Assembly (NCBI GenBank): GCA_907163375.1
Contig: CAJQUW010001755.1
Location: 1-64,000, forward strand
Origin: Prostheceraeus crozeri
Lineage: Eukaryota; Platyhelminthes; Polycladida; Euryleptidae
DNA: 64,000 nt
Direction of reading: 5' to 3'
How positions within the stretch are numbered: the stretch's first letter is position 1; every line of letters begins with the position of its first letter. This document shows positions 36,613-48,162 of the stretch, one piece after another. A program made the position numbers and the translations under genes. Under the pieces are notes generated by a model. It did no database searches. It had not been told where the DNA came from and saw nothing but the letters and a program-made list of their open reading frames with translations.

Positions 36613-38439
36613 GAAAACAATCACTACACATTCAATTGCCTTGAAATTGTAGCTTTATATTACATCACAACAATTGTAAATTTTGATTCTATGTTCACAG
36701 AAATCTGCTTAAGATGCTTTCGCATTTTTTGATCCCTCTCATTGATCAAAGTACGTTAAGACTTATAATCCATTTTTATTATATATAAACAACAAACTTG
36801 CCCAACTTTCACAAATACACTTTATATTATTCCATCTAGCAATTCGCATTGCCGCCATCGTTTGTCACAACAGCTGCTGATCTCCGGGGTAAGGTTTCGT
36901 ACAATGATGTGATGATTGAGTCAGGAATCGCCCAATAAACGCCTCTTCAACATATTATTCAACCGTTTGATGCATTATTAGTTCCTCTTTTATAAGATAA
37001 TGAACTCAAAGTTTGCATTTTACACTGTGCGACAAAAAGTTATGTAATGAGCTGAAGTTTCTACCATGTGTATAGTACGTATTCAACATACTGTAAATAT
37101 GAATATTTTTAGAATAGAATAGAATTTCTTTATTGTCTCGCTGACAAACTCCGCAAGCACATTACAAATCACATCGATGTCAGTATACATGTAAGAGAGA
37201 ATCATGAGGTGCAAATGGCAGCGAATAGGCAAATAAAAGTAAGAATACAAGTGAGAAAGCTATTTACAAAATTTAATGAAGGAATTCCTAAAACGCGACG
37301 TTTTTACAAAAGGAGCACGTAAACTATTCACACGATTATTATATAATATTATTATATATAAATAAATAAATAAATTCTGACTACCTCCCGCTGAGTTGAA
37401 TCATCCGTCTTTCCACTGCTTCACAACAATTTCTCTTTTAACAATACAATTCCGTCTCATTAAAATATTTTGTAATCTAATCGACAATGTATCAAGCCTA
37501 CAAAAAATGCACTTCCTACTATGTTTGAAATTTCAATGAAAATATGCATCTTGTTTGGGCATGTAATATGTGTATATGTATATGTGTATCAACTAATCCA
37601 ACATAAAATTCAAACATTTTAGTTGGCAAGGTGTGATTGCATTGACAGGGTAGCCTGCTTCAAACATCAAGTTAGTATCCAGAGCACAGTTGATCAAGAA
37701 TAATCGAACATTAAATAGCTCAGTAGTACATGCCCACGTTAAAAGAACAGTAATTTGTGTAGCACCCAAACACTCCCATCACATTGTTCCCGTCGTTCTA
37801 ATTGCAGCAGTGATGAATGTGTTCCATAATAATAATCCGTATGCAATGTGCATGCCACTCATGAAGAAATGCACGTCATGTGAGCTGACTCGAAGCGGAT
37901 TATATGGTTTTCATTTTCATAGAATATCATTAGGATTTACCAAATGAGGCTAAAAAGGATTATCTTAAAAATCTTCTCACAAGCTGTTGAGTCTAATTGA
38001 TTTTGCAAATCGGATCGGTATCGTTAATTCCTGGGTTCATCTCTCTCATCCGATTACAGCGGACTTTTCAAACAAATTCATAATTTAGTGCCAAGTAAAG
38101 TGCAAAGACTATGAATTCCAGGAATGATGCCGACAACTCAAAAATTCTTTTGTGAAATGTGAGATATTTCCATTCACACGTTTCAGCTGACGAAGCGATG
38201 TTCTATGAGAGGTTAGTGATGATCACGATATTATATAAAGAAGCATTGCTATCTAATTAATATCTATCAAAAAAGTCATTCTCGTGTATTTGTTGCACAA
38301 CTCCTACGTACTCGTAAAATATAAGCGGTCACACTGGTGAAAAGGGCTTTACGAAAGCAGTGGGGTAGGCCTACAATATATGTGAGCAGTCCAGAAAAAG
38401 TTAAACACAGCGAGAGCTCATCTGCAAAGTGACCAGATG
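36613..38439. other. No supportable gene; AT-rich
   Basis: Contains a short (TAAA)n/TA-rich patch near 37340-37375 and an 85-codon + frame at 37690-37947 without motifs. No transposon protein is recognised. Confidence 0.45.
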
Positions 38440-39267
38440 CAGGGTGAGTCAAATTTAATGGCCCTATTTTTAAAGTTCTCTAGATGAGTGAAAATCCATA
38501 TAATTTTAAAATGCGATGTATCATTTTACACCCCAGACTGTGGTCATCATTTTAGGGGCGGCTATTAGAAGTTCATAGATATGTCGACTTTATAGAGACC
38601 TACTGCTAAAGAATAATTACTGAAAAATCAAATTTACAGCTCAAAGATCTAGTTCAGTGTATCAAATCATCATCTATTAAAAAGTGAACGCGAACAAAAA
38701 AGTGCTATTTACATCAAATTATAAAAATTAAGGCATGTTGAGAAAAGAAAGTAAATCAAACTCCATTCCTAGCTTCAATTTTTCTACATCTTTTCGGAAT
38801 TCTTGAAATAAGGAATCGGCATGTCACACTTCACTAACTGCATTGGATTCCTGTTTTCAATGACGTCAGATCATTGAATTCTCCGTGGAGTTTGTTGCAT
38901 TATCTGTTTGGAAGCTCCCCATGTCAGATCATTTACTAAATTACCTAGTGAAAATCACCAGTCTCGCGCGAGCGCTTTCGACGATCGTACCATTCCAGGG
39001 AACACCTCGCGGAAACTTATCAACTCCAACTAAACCGCCTGCCCCTTCCCCATCTTTACGAGATGACAACCAAATAATATCGTTCTTTGTGTTTGGAGGG
39101 CTTGTTATTCGATCAGAACGGTTTGGGAAAGTCAGTATTTACAGCACGAGTCAAACGCTCTCCACTTGGGTGAAGGGGGTTGCGCCCGAAGCAAACGTCT
39201 TGCAAATCTAACGCGAGTCACATGATGACACTCGATAAGACGACTTGTAGCACCTTGACTCACCCTG
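38440..39267. mobile_element. Possible short-TIR DNA element
   Basis: A perfect 13-bp inverted pair, CAGGGTGAGTCAA at 38440 and TTGACTCACCCTG at 39255-39267, encloses 828 bp. The motif resembles the ends of the mariner-like element at 40943 (CAGAGGGTGACTCAA), so this could be a related nonautonomous copy. No flanking TA duplication is evident, and a 108-codon frame inside (38885-39211) matches nothing I know. Thirteen bases could recur by chance, so the call is tentative. Confidence 0.35.
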
Positions 39268-39478
39268 AAGGTCGCGCTGATGGTTCTTTAACATTTTGTA
39301 TGTTCACGTTCTAGCTGGCGACCCCGTCGAAAAGGCGGATTCCGACCACCCCACGAGCACGAATGGGTAAGGATATAATCAAGTAATCGTCAACTTTATT
39401 TCATCTTTTAAAACCCATTTTTCGATCTTTTTTGACAGAGAACCTGTATGTAGACATAAACTCCTTATCAGTTTGCTT

Positions 39479-40341
39479 CATAGAGTAAGTATATTAGGTA
39501 GAGTGGTAACTCCGCATTTATTAAATCCTCAATTTGTATACACTTTCGATTTTATTAAATGAACTTGAGGGGGATGCAGGTGGTATTGTTTCCAAATGTG
39601 AGATATGCACAGCTATGCAGTTTTGAAGAAACTACAACGGAATTGACTGATCATGATAGTAATGCAATAGGAAGCTATCTTTGGAAGGAAGTGATATTAT
39701 TTTACAGATCGTCCGTGTCATGACAGCCTTGGAGAGGTAATGTTTGTTAAATTAGCAACTCGATGACCTGCTATTGCTTTCATACTCAACCTCAAGAGTA
39801 TTTTCTTGAGCGTGATCATAGCATAAGCAACCTGCCACTGGTAGAGCAAAAGAACGGGATCAAAGACAATGATTTCAATCAACTTTGAAAGATGTAAATG
39901 GGTCCACATCACTATTCAGATTCAAGAAGTCAAACATTAATTTAGTGAATCATAAATTCATGACGATGAAGATTGTATTGAAAACATGAAATTTCAGTCA
40001 CGACAGCACAATACGATCGCCACTTTTTCATGAAGACTTCCATTATAATGCCGTCCATTAGATTTCCTTGATCATCAGCATAATTTCCGCTAAGTTTCGA
40101 TGCTTGTTAGCGAATATTCATTCCTTTGATATCCAACTTGTTTCATACTACTTATAACGGGGAGTCATCTCGGTAGTATTTAAATATGTAAAAAAAATTG
40201 CTTTTTAAAAACTGCTCACATAATTTTTGGACCGCGCAGGAACGTAATCTCCGCAAAAACTGAATGTTTTCATATAAAAGTTTCCACTGTATACAGATAC
40301 TTGCTTGAGTCGACACTCTACCTATATATACTTACTCTATG
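39479..40341 (+). mobile_element. hAT-like nonautonomous element, copy 3
   Basis: Full length (863 bp). It starts CATAGAGTAAGTATATTAGG and ends CCTATATATACTTACTCTATG, its inverted form. Flanks GTTTGCTT and GTATGTTT agree at six of eight positions, as expected for an old 8-bp target duplication. The interior matches copies 1 and 4 throughout, with no transposase. Confidence 0.85.
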
Positions 40342-41230
40342 GTATGTTTCGAATTTTGGCGTGGGTTTTGGGTTTGAAGTACATTCCAGCCATCGGGTCA
40401 TCGAGTTGGAGAGAATAAATCATATATTCATAGTCCTGATTAGCATACTACGAGTATGTACATCTCTAACACGTGGAGTTTTTGCCTCCGCTTCAAAATG
40501 AAATGCATATTTCACTAACACCAACAACAATGGTGATATCAATCTGTCCAGAAGGAGGTCAAAATCAGGCCTGACGTCCATGCGTTTGTCTATCCATGCT
40601 GGATCCATTTAGACAGCATTGTTATATGTCATTGCATCATGTAATTGTGAAGTATTTTATGTAAACGTCATTTTTCAATGTTCAAGGTTACCAGACGCGA
40701 ACATCCATGGCTAGAGACTGAATATTCATTGATTCAACCGTTAGATGCCGATGCACACCTCATTTTTTTAAGTTAATTATCAGACAGATAATTCTTGCAC
40801 ATCAGTGTCGCAGATTAGGAGGAACAATTAATCATTAGAAGCAAATAGGTTAGACTGGCGATTCCTGCTACAGGGTCATGACCCAAAATCTGGTCAACAG
40901 AAAGTGATGTTGTAACTCGTGAATTTTTTTTATTTTCGCGATTACAGAGGGTGACTCAAAAGTCTTAATCGGCTTTCAAATCAAGATTTCTCAGAAGGTA
41001 TGAACACTATAAACTTAATTTTTCGTTTATGCTAGAGGAGGAACCGTAATTTTAGTAGTGTAGTTCGCAATTATGAAAAAATTAGATTGCAGGTCCAGCC
41101 AAGCTCATTCATGTAGGTCAACCGATTTATCAGATGTCATGAAAAACGTCTTTCGCTTGAAACTTTTTCCTGATTGTCTACAGCCACAAATATTTTTTAT
41201 GAAATCTGATTCATGAATCAGATTCTCAAC

Positions 41231-41470
41231 TGGCGCTGTGGCCTTGTGGTAGAGTGTTCGCTCTGCGTCCGGGAGACCTTGGTTCAAATCTTGGTCGGGT
41301 CAAACCTAAGACTTTTAAAATAGGTACACTCTGCATTCTTGCTAAACACTCAGCACGAAAAAGAATGAGAGTGGTAAATGACAACTCGGCCACATGGAAG
41401 AAAGGCTCCGTGCCTAATGTGCATCCGACTATAAACAGCGTTCATTTTTTTCATTTTATTCATTGAGAGG
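41231..41470 (+). repeat. tRNA-derived SINE inside the mariner
   Basis: The head GGCGCTGTGGCCTTGTGGTA contains a good A box, and GGTTCAAATC at 41281 is a B box 30-40 bp on. The T arm does not pair (CTTGG on both sides), so it is not a working tRNA gene. The body continues CAAACCTAAGACTTTTAAAA and TGCTAAACACTCAGCA, as in tRNA-derived SINEs of aquatic invertebrates. It is intact enough to suggest an insertion later than the mariner. Confidence 0.75.
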
Positions 41471-41699
41471 CTACAAAATATGAACAAGCCTTAATGCACT
41501 AACGTCCATTGAAACAATAACGGAAGGTAAATAAGAAGCAGAATGAAGAAGGATAATAAAAAAGAAAGGTAAGCTAACCATTTCCATTAATGTGTGATTG
41601 GCACTTGCTATGATGGTTATCAAACTTCTACATTAGCACATTAGTTATGCATGACGTTGGATTGAAGCGTAGGCCTAGATATCTATGAATTACTACTAT

Positions 41700-42115
41700 T
41701 TTCGACGACGACGTTTTCCCAACAAGATGGCGCACCGCCTCATTAGGGTCTGAAAGTCAGAGAATTTCTCAACACCCAATTCCCTAATCGATGGATTGGC
41801 CGAAACGTCCACAGGCCACTGGATCAACTGGCCAACTAGGAGCACAGATCTGACGCTTCTTGATAATTTTTGTGGTGTCATATCAAGAAAATGGTGTATA
41901 AGAATAGGCCGACGAACAACAAAGAACTGCGAGTGAAGATTACTGAAGCAGTACAGTCCGTGATAATCACTAAGACTTTTGAAGATTTAAAAAACAAGCC
42001 ATTCTTTGTACCGAAGTTAGCAGAGCTCATTTCCTGCATACATAAAATGCAAGTCTTCATGGAGATTCTGATTCTTCATCTACAGCATAAACGAAAAATT
42101 AAGTTCATAGTGTAA
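41700..42115 (+). pseudogene. Mariner-like transposase, C-terminal half
   Basis: Reads QQDGAPPH (second catalytic Asp), then LKVREFLNTQFPNRWIGR, a degraded SxDLTLLDNF (third acidic position) and CHIKKMVYKNRPTN with KITEAVQSV. This is the order of the widespread mariner-like family with DGAPPH...RWIGR...PRSPDL. Two in-frame stops and two frame changes are visible, so it is inactive. Its element's TIRs are at 40943 and 42173. Confidence 0.75.
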
Positions 42116-42173
42116 ATACTTGTTGAGAAATCTCAATCTGAAACCCGATTAAGACTTTTGAGTCACCCTGTAC

Positions 42174-43627
42174 CATAGAAATAGATTGTTAATCTGAAGT
42201 TGACTAGAATGGATAATGACTCAAGGTCGCGGCACCGCCGGGGGAACTAAGTTGGGGCATGAACCACCAATGAAAAGCTTAGAATTACACATGTGACTGA
42301 TTCTAACCCAATGATGCAGCCGTTCACAAGTGTATCTAAGTGAAAATGCGTGCGATTTATGTGCCACTATTGTGTATTGCCTAAAGCTTAACCTCGGTTC
42401 TAGAGGTTTTATTGTTGTCGATTTCTATGCCCTGTACTACCTGTTTCAGCTCTATATAGTAAATCCTCAGAAACAAATAAACAAAAATTAAACAAATATT
42501 GGATAAAGTAAATTAATAGATAATATCATACTATCGAATTGCAGAAAATGTTCGAATTTTGGATTCAAATTTAATAAATTGATTGATATATTTCCAATTT
42601 CGATTAATCAATTTCTTTGTCCAATTAAATTGCAATCAATCATGACAATCCTTGTTTATTACTGCGGCATGCCAGCATGTCCTCCTCGGCCAATAGAAGC
42701 AAATGCATGATGAATACGACAAATGTCTACCGCTCTCGTTCTCCAAACTCGTTCCGCTAATATAACATTTTTTCCGCAGGTGCATAAATCTATTCGAGGT
42801 GGCAGTGATTTTTAACTACACAGCGATAGCAGTTTCAAAACATAGCTTCATTGATAATATTCATGATTGTAGACTATATTTACTTGTGGCATAACAGCAA
42901 ATCTTTAAATTGTGACCTTCAAAACTTAATTCAAGCACCAAATTCACGTGATTCGTTTTGAGTTAATTACACATGCAGCAAATATGAATAATGTTGCTTA
43001 TGCAATTACTGCTCTGTAATTGCGCGAAATTACATTCGATGAATGTGATATAACAAAAAATTAACATTGACAATGAAAATTCGCTCAATATATGGCTGAT
43101 GTCAAAGTCTATAATGCAATTACGAAAGAATCGCGCTTTCAGCAATGTATCCTCGCAGCTGACGAAACAGAGATTTCTGACTTTTAACGAAATCACTTGG
43201 AATTTCGTAAGCTGGCGATCCATCGCAATTTCATGGATCGAGTTTTTTTAATCCATGAGATACATGTACATGTATGTACTCTTTGAAGTGAGATAAAATA
43301 TCGAAGCGGATGTTTTTCTCAAAATGAGCTATGTGTATCACATCAAAAATATACAACAAAAAATGGTGACCAGGACGAGCTCCAAGAGATCCTACCTGGA
43401 GCCTACTAATCGGTTCACGCATAATCCGCAAGTAGTTTTCATGGTTTTTTAACGGTAATAGCATGTAAACATAAATTTTCAGAAGAAGATATAGCAGAAG
43501 TCGAGATAAATACGTATAGACCTCAGATTATGTAGCAAATTGTTTAAGGCAAGCTTCACTCATTATTAGTTTTCTGATTTATATTTTGAAAAACCGATTC
43601 AGAAAGTCATTTGTCCAATGTGATCAC
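42174..43627. other. No supportable gene
   Basis: Very AT-rich. Several partly self-complementary AATTGATTAAT-type stretches near 42540-42640. Minus-strand frames at 42963-43464 resemble no family. Confidence 0.45.
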
Positions 43628-43635
43628 ATCTGAAT

Positions 43636-44483
43636 CGTAAAGTATGGATATGTAGGTAGACTGTCGACTCAAAAAAGTATCTGTATACAGAGAAAATTTT
43701 TATTTGAAAAGATTCAGCTTTAGACTACGTTCCCTTGGTCCAAAAAAATTATTTGAGCAGTTTTGAAAAGTCAAAATTTTGCAAATTTCTATACTACCGA
43801 GATGACGTCCTCTTTATAAGTACTGTGAAACAAGTTGGATATCAAAAAGAATGAATATTTGCTATTAAACATCCTAACTCAGCGGAAATTAAGCTGATTA
43901 TCAAGGGAATTGGATCAACCGCATTAAAGTGGAAGTCATCATGAAAAAAACGAGAGCTTATCGCACTTTCTTGGCTGAAATTTGAAGTTATTGATTCAAT
44001 ACCGGTATGATTTTATGATTCATCAAATTCATGCTTCATTTCTTGAATCTGAATAGTGATGTGGACCCATTTACATCTTTCAAAGTTGATTGAAATCATT
44101 GTCTTTGATTATGTGATTTTGCTCTGTCAGTGGCAGGTTGCATGTGATATGATCACGCTAAAGAAAATACACTTGAGGTTGAGTATGAAAGTATAATAGC
44201 AACCTGACGAATTTCTAATTTAACAAAATTAGATGTGATTAGCCTCTCCAAGGCTGTCACAGCACGGAGGATCTGTAAAATACTATCATTCCTTCTGCAT
44301 TATAATCATGATCAGTCATTTCTGTCGTGAATTCTTCAAAACCTCAAAAATTTAGTAACAATATTTAGCAACAATATCCAACATGTATCCTCCACGAGTT
44401 CATTTAATAAAATCAAAAGTGTATACACATTGGGGATTTAATAAATGCAGAGTTACCACTCCACCTTATATACCTACTCTATG
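43636..44483 (-). mobile_element. hAT-like nonautonomous element, copy 4 (inverted)
   Basis: Full-length 848-bp copy in reverse orientation, flanked on both sides by the same 8 bases, ATCTGAAT (43628-43635 and 44484-44491). This exact duplication fixes the element's ends and supports the hAT assignment of the whole family. The TIR reads CATAGAGTAGG at its right side in the element's own direction. The Tc1 transposase begins only ~160 bp beyond its right end. Confidence 0.9.
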
Positions 44484-44645
44484 ATCTGAATTTTAGACTC
44501 ACAATATCAAAAAATCGTTATTGAATATATACACATTGACAAAATTTTTGAAACATTTACTTGTTTAACTTCTTTCATTTTCGACTGGTATATATACATG
44601 TATGTATGATACCTTAATAATTTAGTCACAATCTCCACCAAGTCG

Positions 44646-45669
44646 CTAGCACAGAAAAACAACGCATGCAGCAGATTCAACTTTAATAGCGCGTGTGCCC
44701 CCTCTAGCTCCAATACATTCTGTAATCCGAGATGTCATGGATTCACAAAGTTTCTGAATGAAGGATGTTTCAAGGAGAAGCCACTGCTCTGTCAGTCTTT
44801 CAGAGAGAATCTTCAGAGACACTGGTGGAAGTGAATAGCGGTCTCTCACTCGCCGCCCAAGCTCGTCCCAGACTTGTTCAATGGGTGACAAGTCAGGTGA
44901 GCGTGCAGGCCAGTCAAGGGTTTGAATGTTCAATCTCCTAACAGTGGCAATGACAGCCGAGGAGCGATGTGGTCTTGTGTTGTCGTTTTGGAAGACGAGA
45001 TCCTCCACCCTGACCACTGGGGCAACAACAGGAAGCACAATTTCATTGAGATACCTCTCTCCAGTCAACGTGCCTTTGATGATGACTGCTGTGCTGTCGT
45101 TCGTCCGCCATGCCAAATGCCACCCCACAGCATAACACTTCCACCACTATATCTGTCGTGTTCTTTAATACAGCATGGGCAAAGCGTTCACCTGGAAGAC
45201 GATGCACTCTGACACGACCGTCATTGAAATCCAGAGTGAATCTCGACTCATCGGTCCACAAGACTTTCTGCCAGTGATGGTCATTCCATGAGCGATGGGC
45301 ATCACACCAGACAACTCGTCTTTTGCGGTGCTCAAAACTCAATGGAATTAGGACAGCTGGTCGTCGCGATTGAATTCCAGCTTCTCGCAATCTTCGGTAA
45401 GCCGTTCGAATGCTACAGTCTATATTTGAGGCACTCTTCCAGTGTACGACTAGCTTTGGGACTGACACAAATCTATTCCTCTTTGCAGCTAAAACTAGAT
45501 GTACGTCTGTCCTTCCTACAGACTTTCCTGGTCGACCAGATCCCTTCTTCTTTTTAACATCTCTTTCTGCTTTCCATCAACACCACCTCCAAACAACGAC
45601 TCTCGATAGTTGCAGCTCTTCGGCAACACTCGCACAACTTCTACCACAGCGAATCATTCCAATAGCCAT
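44646..45669 (-). pseudogene. Tc1-like DD34E transposase, nearly complete
   Basis: Reading minus from 45669: MAIGMIRCGRSCASVAEELQ is the first helix-turn-helix, GSGRPGKS is the GRPR-like linker, AYRRLREAGIQSRRP ends the second. The catalytic domain has VLWTDESRF (Asp 1), LVFQNDNTRPH (Asp 2) and ARSPDLSPIEQVWDEL (Glu), with 34 residues between Asp 2 and Glu, the Tc1 signature DD34E. The protein is ~340 residues, the normal length. Breaks seen are one in-frame TGA in the linker (after VVVWRWC) and one frame shift near 45110 (before the second Asp). I could not identify the TIRs. Few breaks suggest a young insertion, or sequence errors in an intact one. Confidence 0.85.
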
Positions 45670-46130
45670 GCCCCTGGTAAACTAATCGTGTGCCATTTTA
45701 TTTTACAAAAGCTGGATTTCAGTTCACGTTTATGTTCAATTTGTAAAAGCAATTGTGACAATTGTATCGATATCAAAATTTGAAATTTGACCACCATAGA
45801 TCTTTCTCCATTCTCTAATGTGTTGAATGGTAATACATAGAAAGCGAGATATTGCATCATACCTGAGAAAAAATGAAAAAAACTTCAATTCAAGCCAATG
45901 GTAGTTTGTTTCATTAATTATGTCAATGAGTATATTTCAACTCGGAGACACCGATTTTCTGCCGCAAGCAGAATTGCTTCTATCAAGAGAAATTTCGTAG
46001 GATATAACTCCTTTTGTTTTGGCAATTCCTTAGGTGAAAATTATCTTTGTTTGAAGCATGCTATGACTAAACATAAATACCGATAAAATTTCCGCTCCGC
46101 GCTTTCTGATTCTCGTTTGTCAACGATTTA

Positions 46131-46574
46131 ATGCATGGGATTTCAATTTTGTCGATTGCACAACAAAAGTTGAATCAATACTTGGAGCGGCATAAAACCC
46201 TAAAATATCTCGAAGGCATTCGGTGTTTAGACCCTATATACAGATGTCCCGAATGGATTAAGACATCTGAAAACACTGGTTTACGTGGATTTGAGCATTC
46301 ATCCTTTGAGCAACTTCATGAGAGGCGATCAGACATTCGTTTCATTTCTTCGCAGCTTCATCCACAAAGTGGCTACTCTGGAAGTGAGCTGAAAAGCAGC
46401 TTCTTGAAAGTGAAGCCAAAATACCGCTTATCGCAGCCTTTGCAATCGACAGTCTATCAGTGCTTTCACAATCTCGTCACCACTGATAGTTGGAAAAGAC
46501 AATCTATTAAGTTTCTTAAAATGTCTGTTTTACTCATACTATATACAGCAAGATCTAAGCGCATGCGCAGTTGA
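46131..46574 (+). CDS. Unplaced 147-codon frame inside the hAT-like element
   Basis: Open from an ATG at 46131 to a stop at 46574. Contains YLERHKTLKYLEGIRCLDPI and Cys/Trp/Arg-rich segments afterwards. The position between hAT-like TIRs suggests a transposase remnant, and the ALRxFDP-like motif occurs in some hAT proteins, but the zinc finger and the C-terminal dimerisation motif are not visible. It may be a chance frame. Confidence 0.25.
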   Translation: MHGISILSIAQQKLNQYLERHKTLKYLEGIRCLDPIYRCPEWIKTSENTGLRGFEHSSFEQLHERRSDIRFISSQLHPQSGYSGSELKSSFLKVKPKYRLSQPLQSTVYQCFHNLVTTDSWKRQSIKFLKMSVLLILYTARSKRMRS

Positions 46575-47000
46575 AAACTTGAACAATAGGCGTTGCATAG
46601 GAATGGGCCTTGAATGTTGTGAGAGAATTCAAATTATTTGAAATCATGCTAACTAGCATTAATAATCAGCTAAGTAAAAAAATTCATTAATTCTAAAAGA
46701 TTTCACCAGCAGGCTTACGTGTCATGAATGAATGCATTAAAACTATCAATTAACATAAATATACCATGCTGGCCATGAAGAACCCACACCAATAGGTCAT
46801 AATTGTTGGAAACAGATAATCCCACGAGAAATGACTGATTTCTGTGGCACCACTGGCTGTAGACTGACAGGCAATGATAATTATCATTGTTGCCATACGT
46901 TGTTGATGATAATCATTGTTCAAGGTACAAAGTTTAGTCGACATACAAGACTAGAGTTAGGACTTGGCTTAATTTTCAAGGCATTAACTGCTTCAATCCA

Positions 47001-47240
47001 TTGCATTGCAATTTTAAAGATTTTAATCCTATAGAGAGCTGCTGGGCTATCCTAAAGAAGAAGGTCGCCGCATCCACACCAGCCTCATTGCCAGACCATG
47101 TAGACACTATCAGGACAGTCTGGTGCAAAGAAATCGCCTCAGAATACTGTGATCAACTAGTGCATTATATGCCCCAAGATTACAGTTGTCGTGGTGGCAA
47201 AAAGGAAGAGTTACCAAATATTAACTTTTGTGTAAGTTAA
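47001..47240 (+). pseudogene. Tc1-like transposase C-terminal fragment
   Basis: DFNPIESCWAILKKKV contains the third catalytic Glu in the DLNPIExLW motif. It is followed by EIASEYCDQLVHYMP, the usual EICxxLVxSMPxR end, and after a frame change KGRVTKY, the normal C-terminus. The rest of the protein is absent. It belongs to a different Tc1 lineage from the one at 44646 (LNPIE type). Confidence 0.75.
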
Positions 47241-47850
47241 GACTGTTATCGCAAAATTATGTTGCTAATAGATATGCTGCAATATACTAAAACATTTTTA
47301 TCACAACTCGCGTTTCAATGACGTTTTGAAGTCTACTCTGTAAATCTTTATGGCGCAGCATCGTATTCAGAAATACAACTTTAAAAACGCCAATGTAGTA
47401 TGATGTATTCACAAAAATACAGTAGCTTCATCATAGCGTTAGATAGAACCAACAATCAAATAGCAGTATGTCACTAAAAATTGTATCCCCATAATATCAT
47501 CCATTGATATAGGACAAATTAGGCTGCAGTAGTCCTGCATGTCGGACATATTCGATTTAAAGAAGCTTCTGTTTTAAGGTATTTTTTCGGAGCAGAAAAA
47601 AGGCAGAAATTTAGTTTTAAGCAGGCAGAAATTAAGCTTCAAGCAGGCAGAGTTCATATTCTCATGTAACAGAAAATCGGTGTCTCTGCTTCAATTTTAG
47701 CATGGATAAACAGATACCCTCCGAGCTGTTTGCCGGTCGATGACTAAGTTAAAAATGAGAACATTGCTTATTTAAACCTGGGTAGAAGTCAACATGGCGC
47801 AGGTTGCAGGCACTTCAGATGAGTTGCTACCGTCGCCTACTGAACATTAG

Positions 47851-48162
47851 ATGGTTCAGTTTCACCACAAACAAAGAGGTCGTGAGAAAATTTGGAACAA
47901 AACAGAGACTGAAAGCGTCATAATTACGAGGAAGTTGGGGTTGCTCGGACATATCTGTCGAATGTCTGATAACCGAATGGTTAAGACAGCCACGCTGGGC
48001 ATAGTCGTAGGCGAAACAAGCGAGGAAGACCACCCAGAGTATGGACATGGACGCATATAAGTCTCACGAATGTCATGAGGAGCGCAAATGACCGGATTCT
48101 ATGGAGAAAGATAATTCGTTACGCTGCCATCAACACCAACGGGCAATCGGATCCCTGAGAAA
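47851..48162 (+). pseudogene. LINE 3' end, 5'-truncated
   Basis: The frame reads RKLGLLGHICRMSDNRMVKT, the conserved RxLGxxGHVxRM motif near the C-terminus of endonuclease-RT proteins. After one frame change near 48020 it continues KRGRPPRVW, DRILWRKIIRYAAINTN and a stop at 48162. Everything upstream is missing, as is usual for LINEs that ended reverse transcription early. Confidence 0.75.

Larger units (their letters stand above)
40943..42173 (+). mobile_element. Mariner-like element with ~85-bp TIRs
   Basis: The left end TACAGAGGGTGACTCAAAAG and the right end CTTTTGAGTCACCCTGTA are inverted copies, and the match extends ~85 bp inwards (to TTTTTCGTTTATGCT). It begins and ends with TA, as expected for Tc1/mariner target duplication. 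The interior carries transposase remains (41700-42115) and an inserted tRNA-derived SINE (41231-41470). The 5' half of the transposase is not readable. Confidence 0.85.
45943..47688. mobile_element. Possible larger hAT-like element
   Basis: The ends CGGAGACACCGATTTTCTG (45943-45961) and the reverse complement of 47670-47688, CAGAGACACCGATTTTCTG, match at 18 of 19. CAGAG fits the usual start of hAT TIRs. Flanks TTTCAACT and CTTCAATT agree at six of eight, consistent with an old 8-bp target duplication. The 1.75-kb interior holds an unplaced 147-codon frame and a Tc1 tail (47001-47240), which would be a later insertion. Confidence 0.55.

Noticed and set aside
38885-39211. 108-codon open frame (+)
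   Set aside because: No recognisable family, and it lies inside a possible short-TIR element. Likely chance.
41231-41305. Possible functional tRNA gene
   Set aside because: A and B boxes are good, but the T arm and acceptor stem do not pair, and SINE-like sequence follows. Called a SINE.
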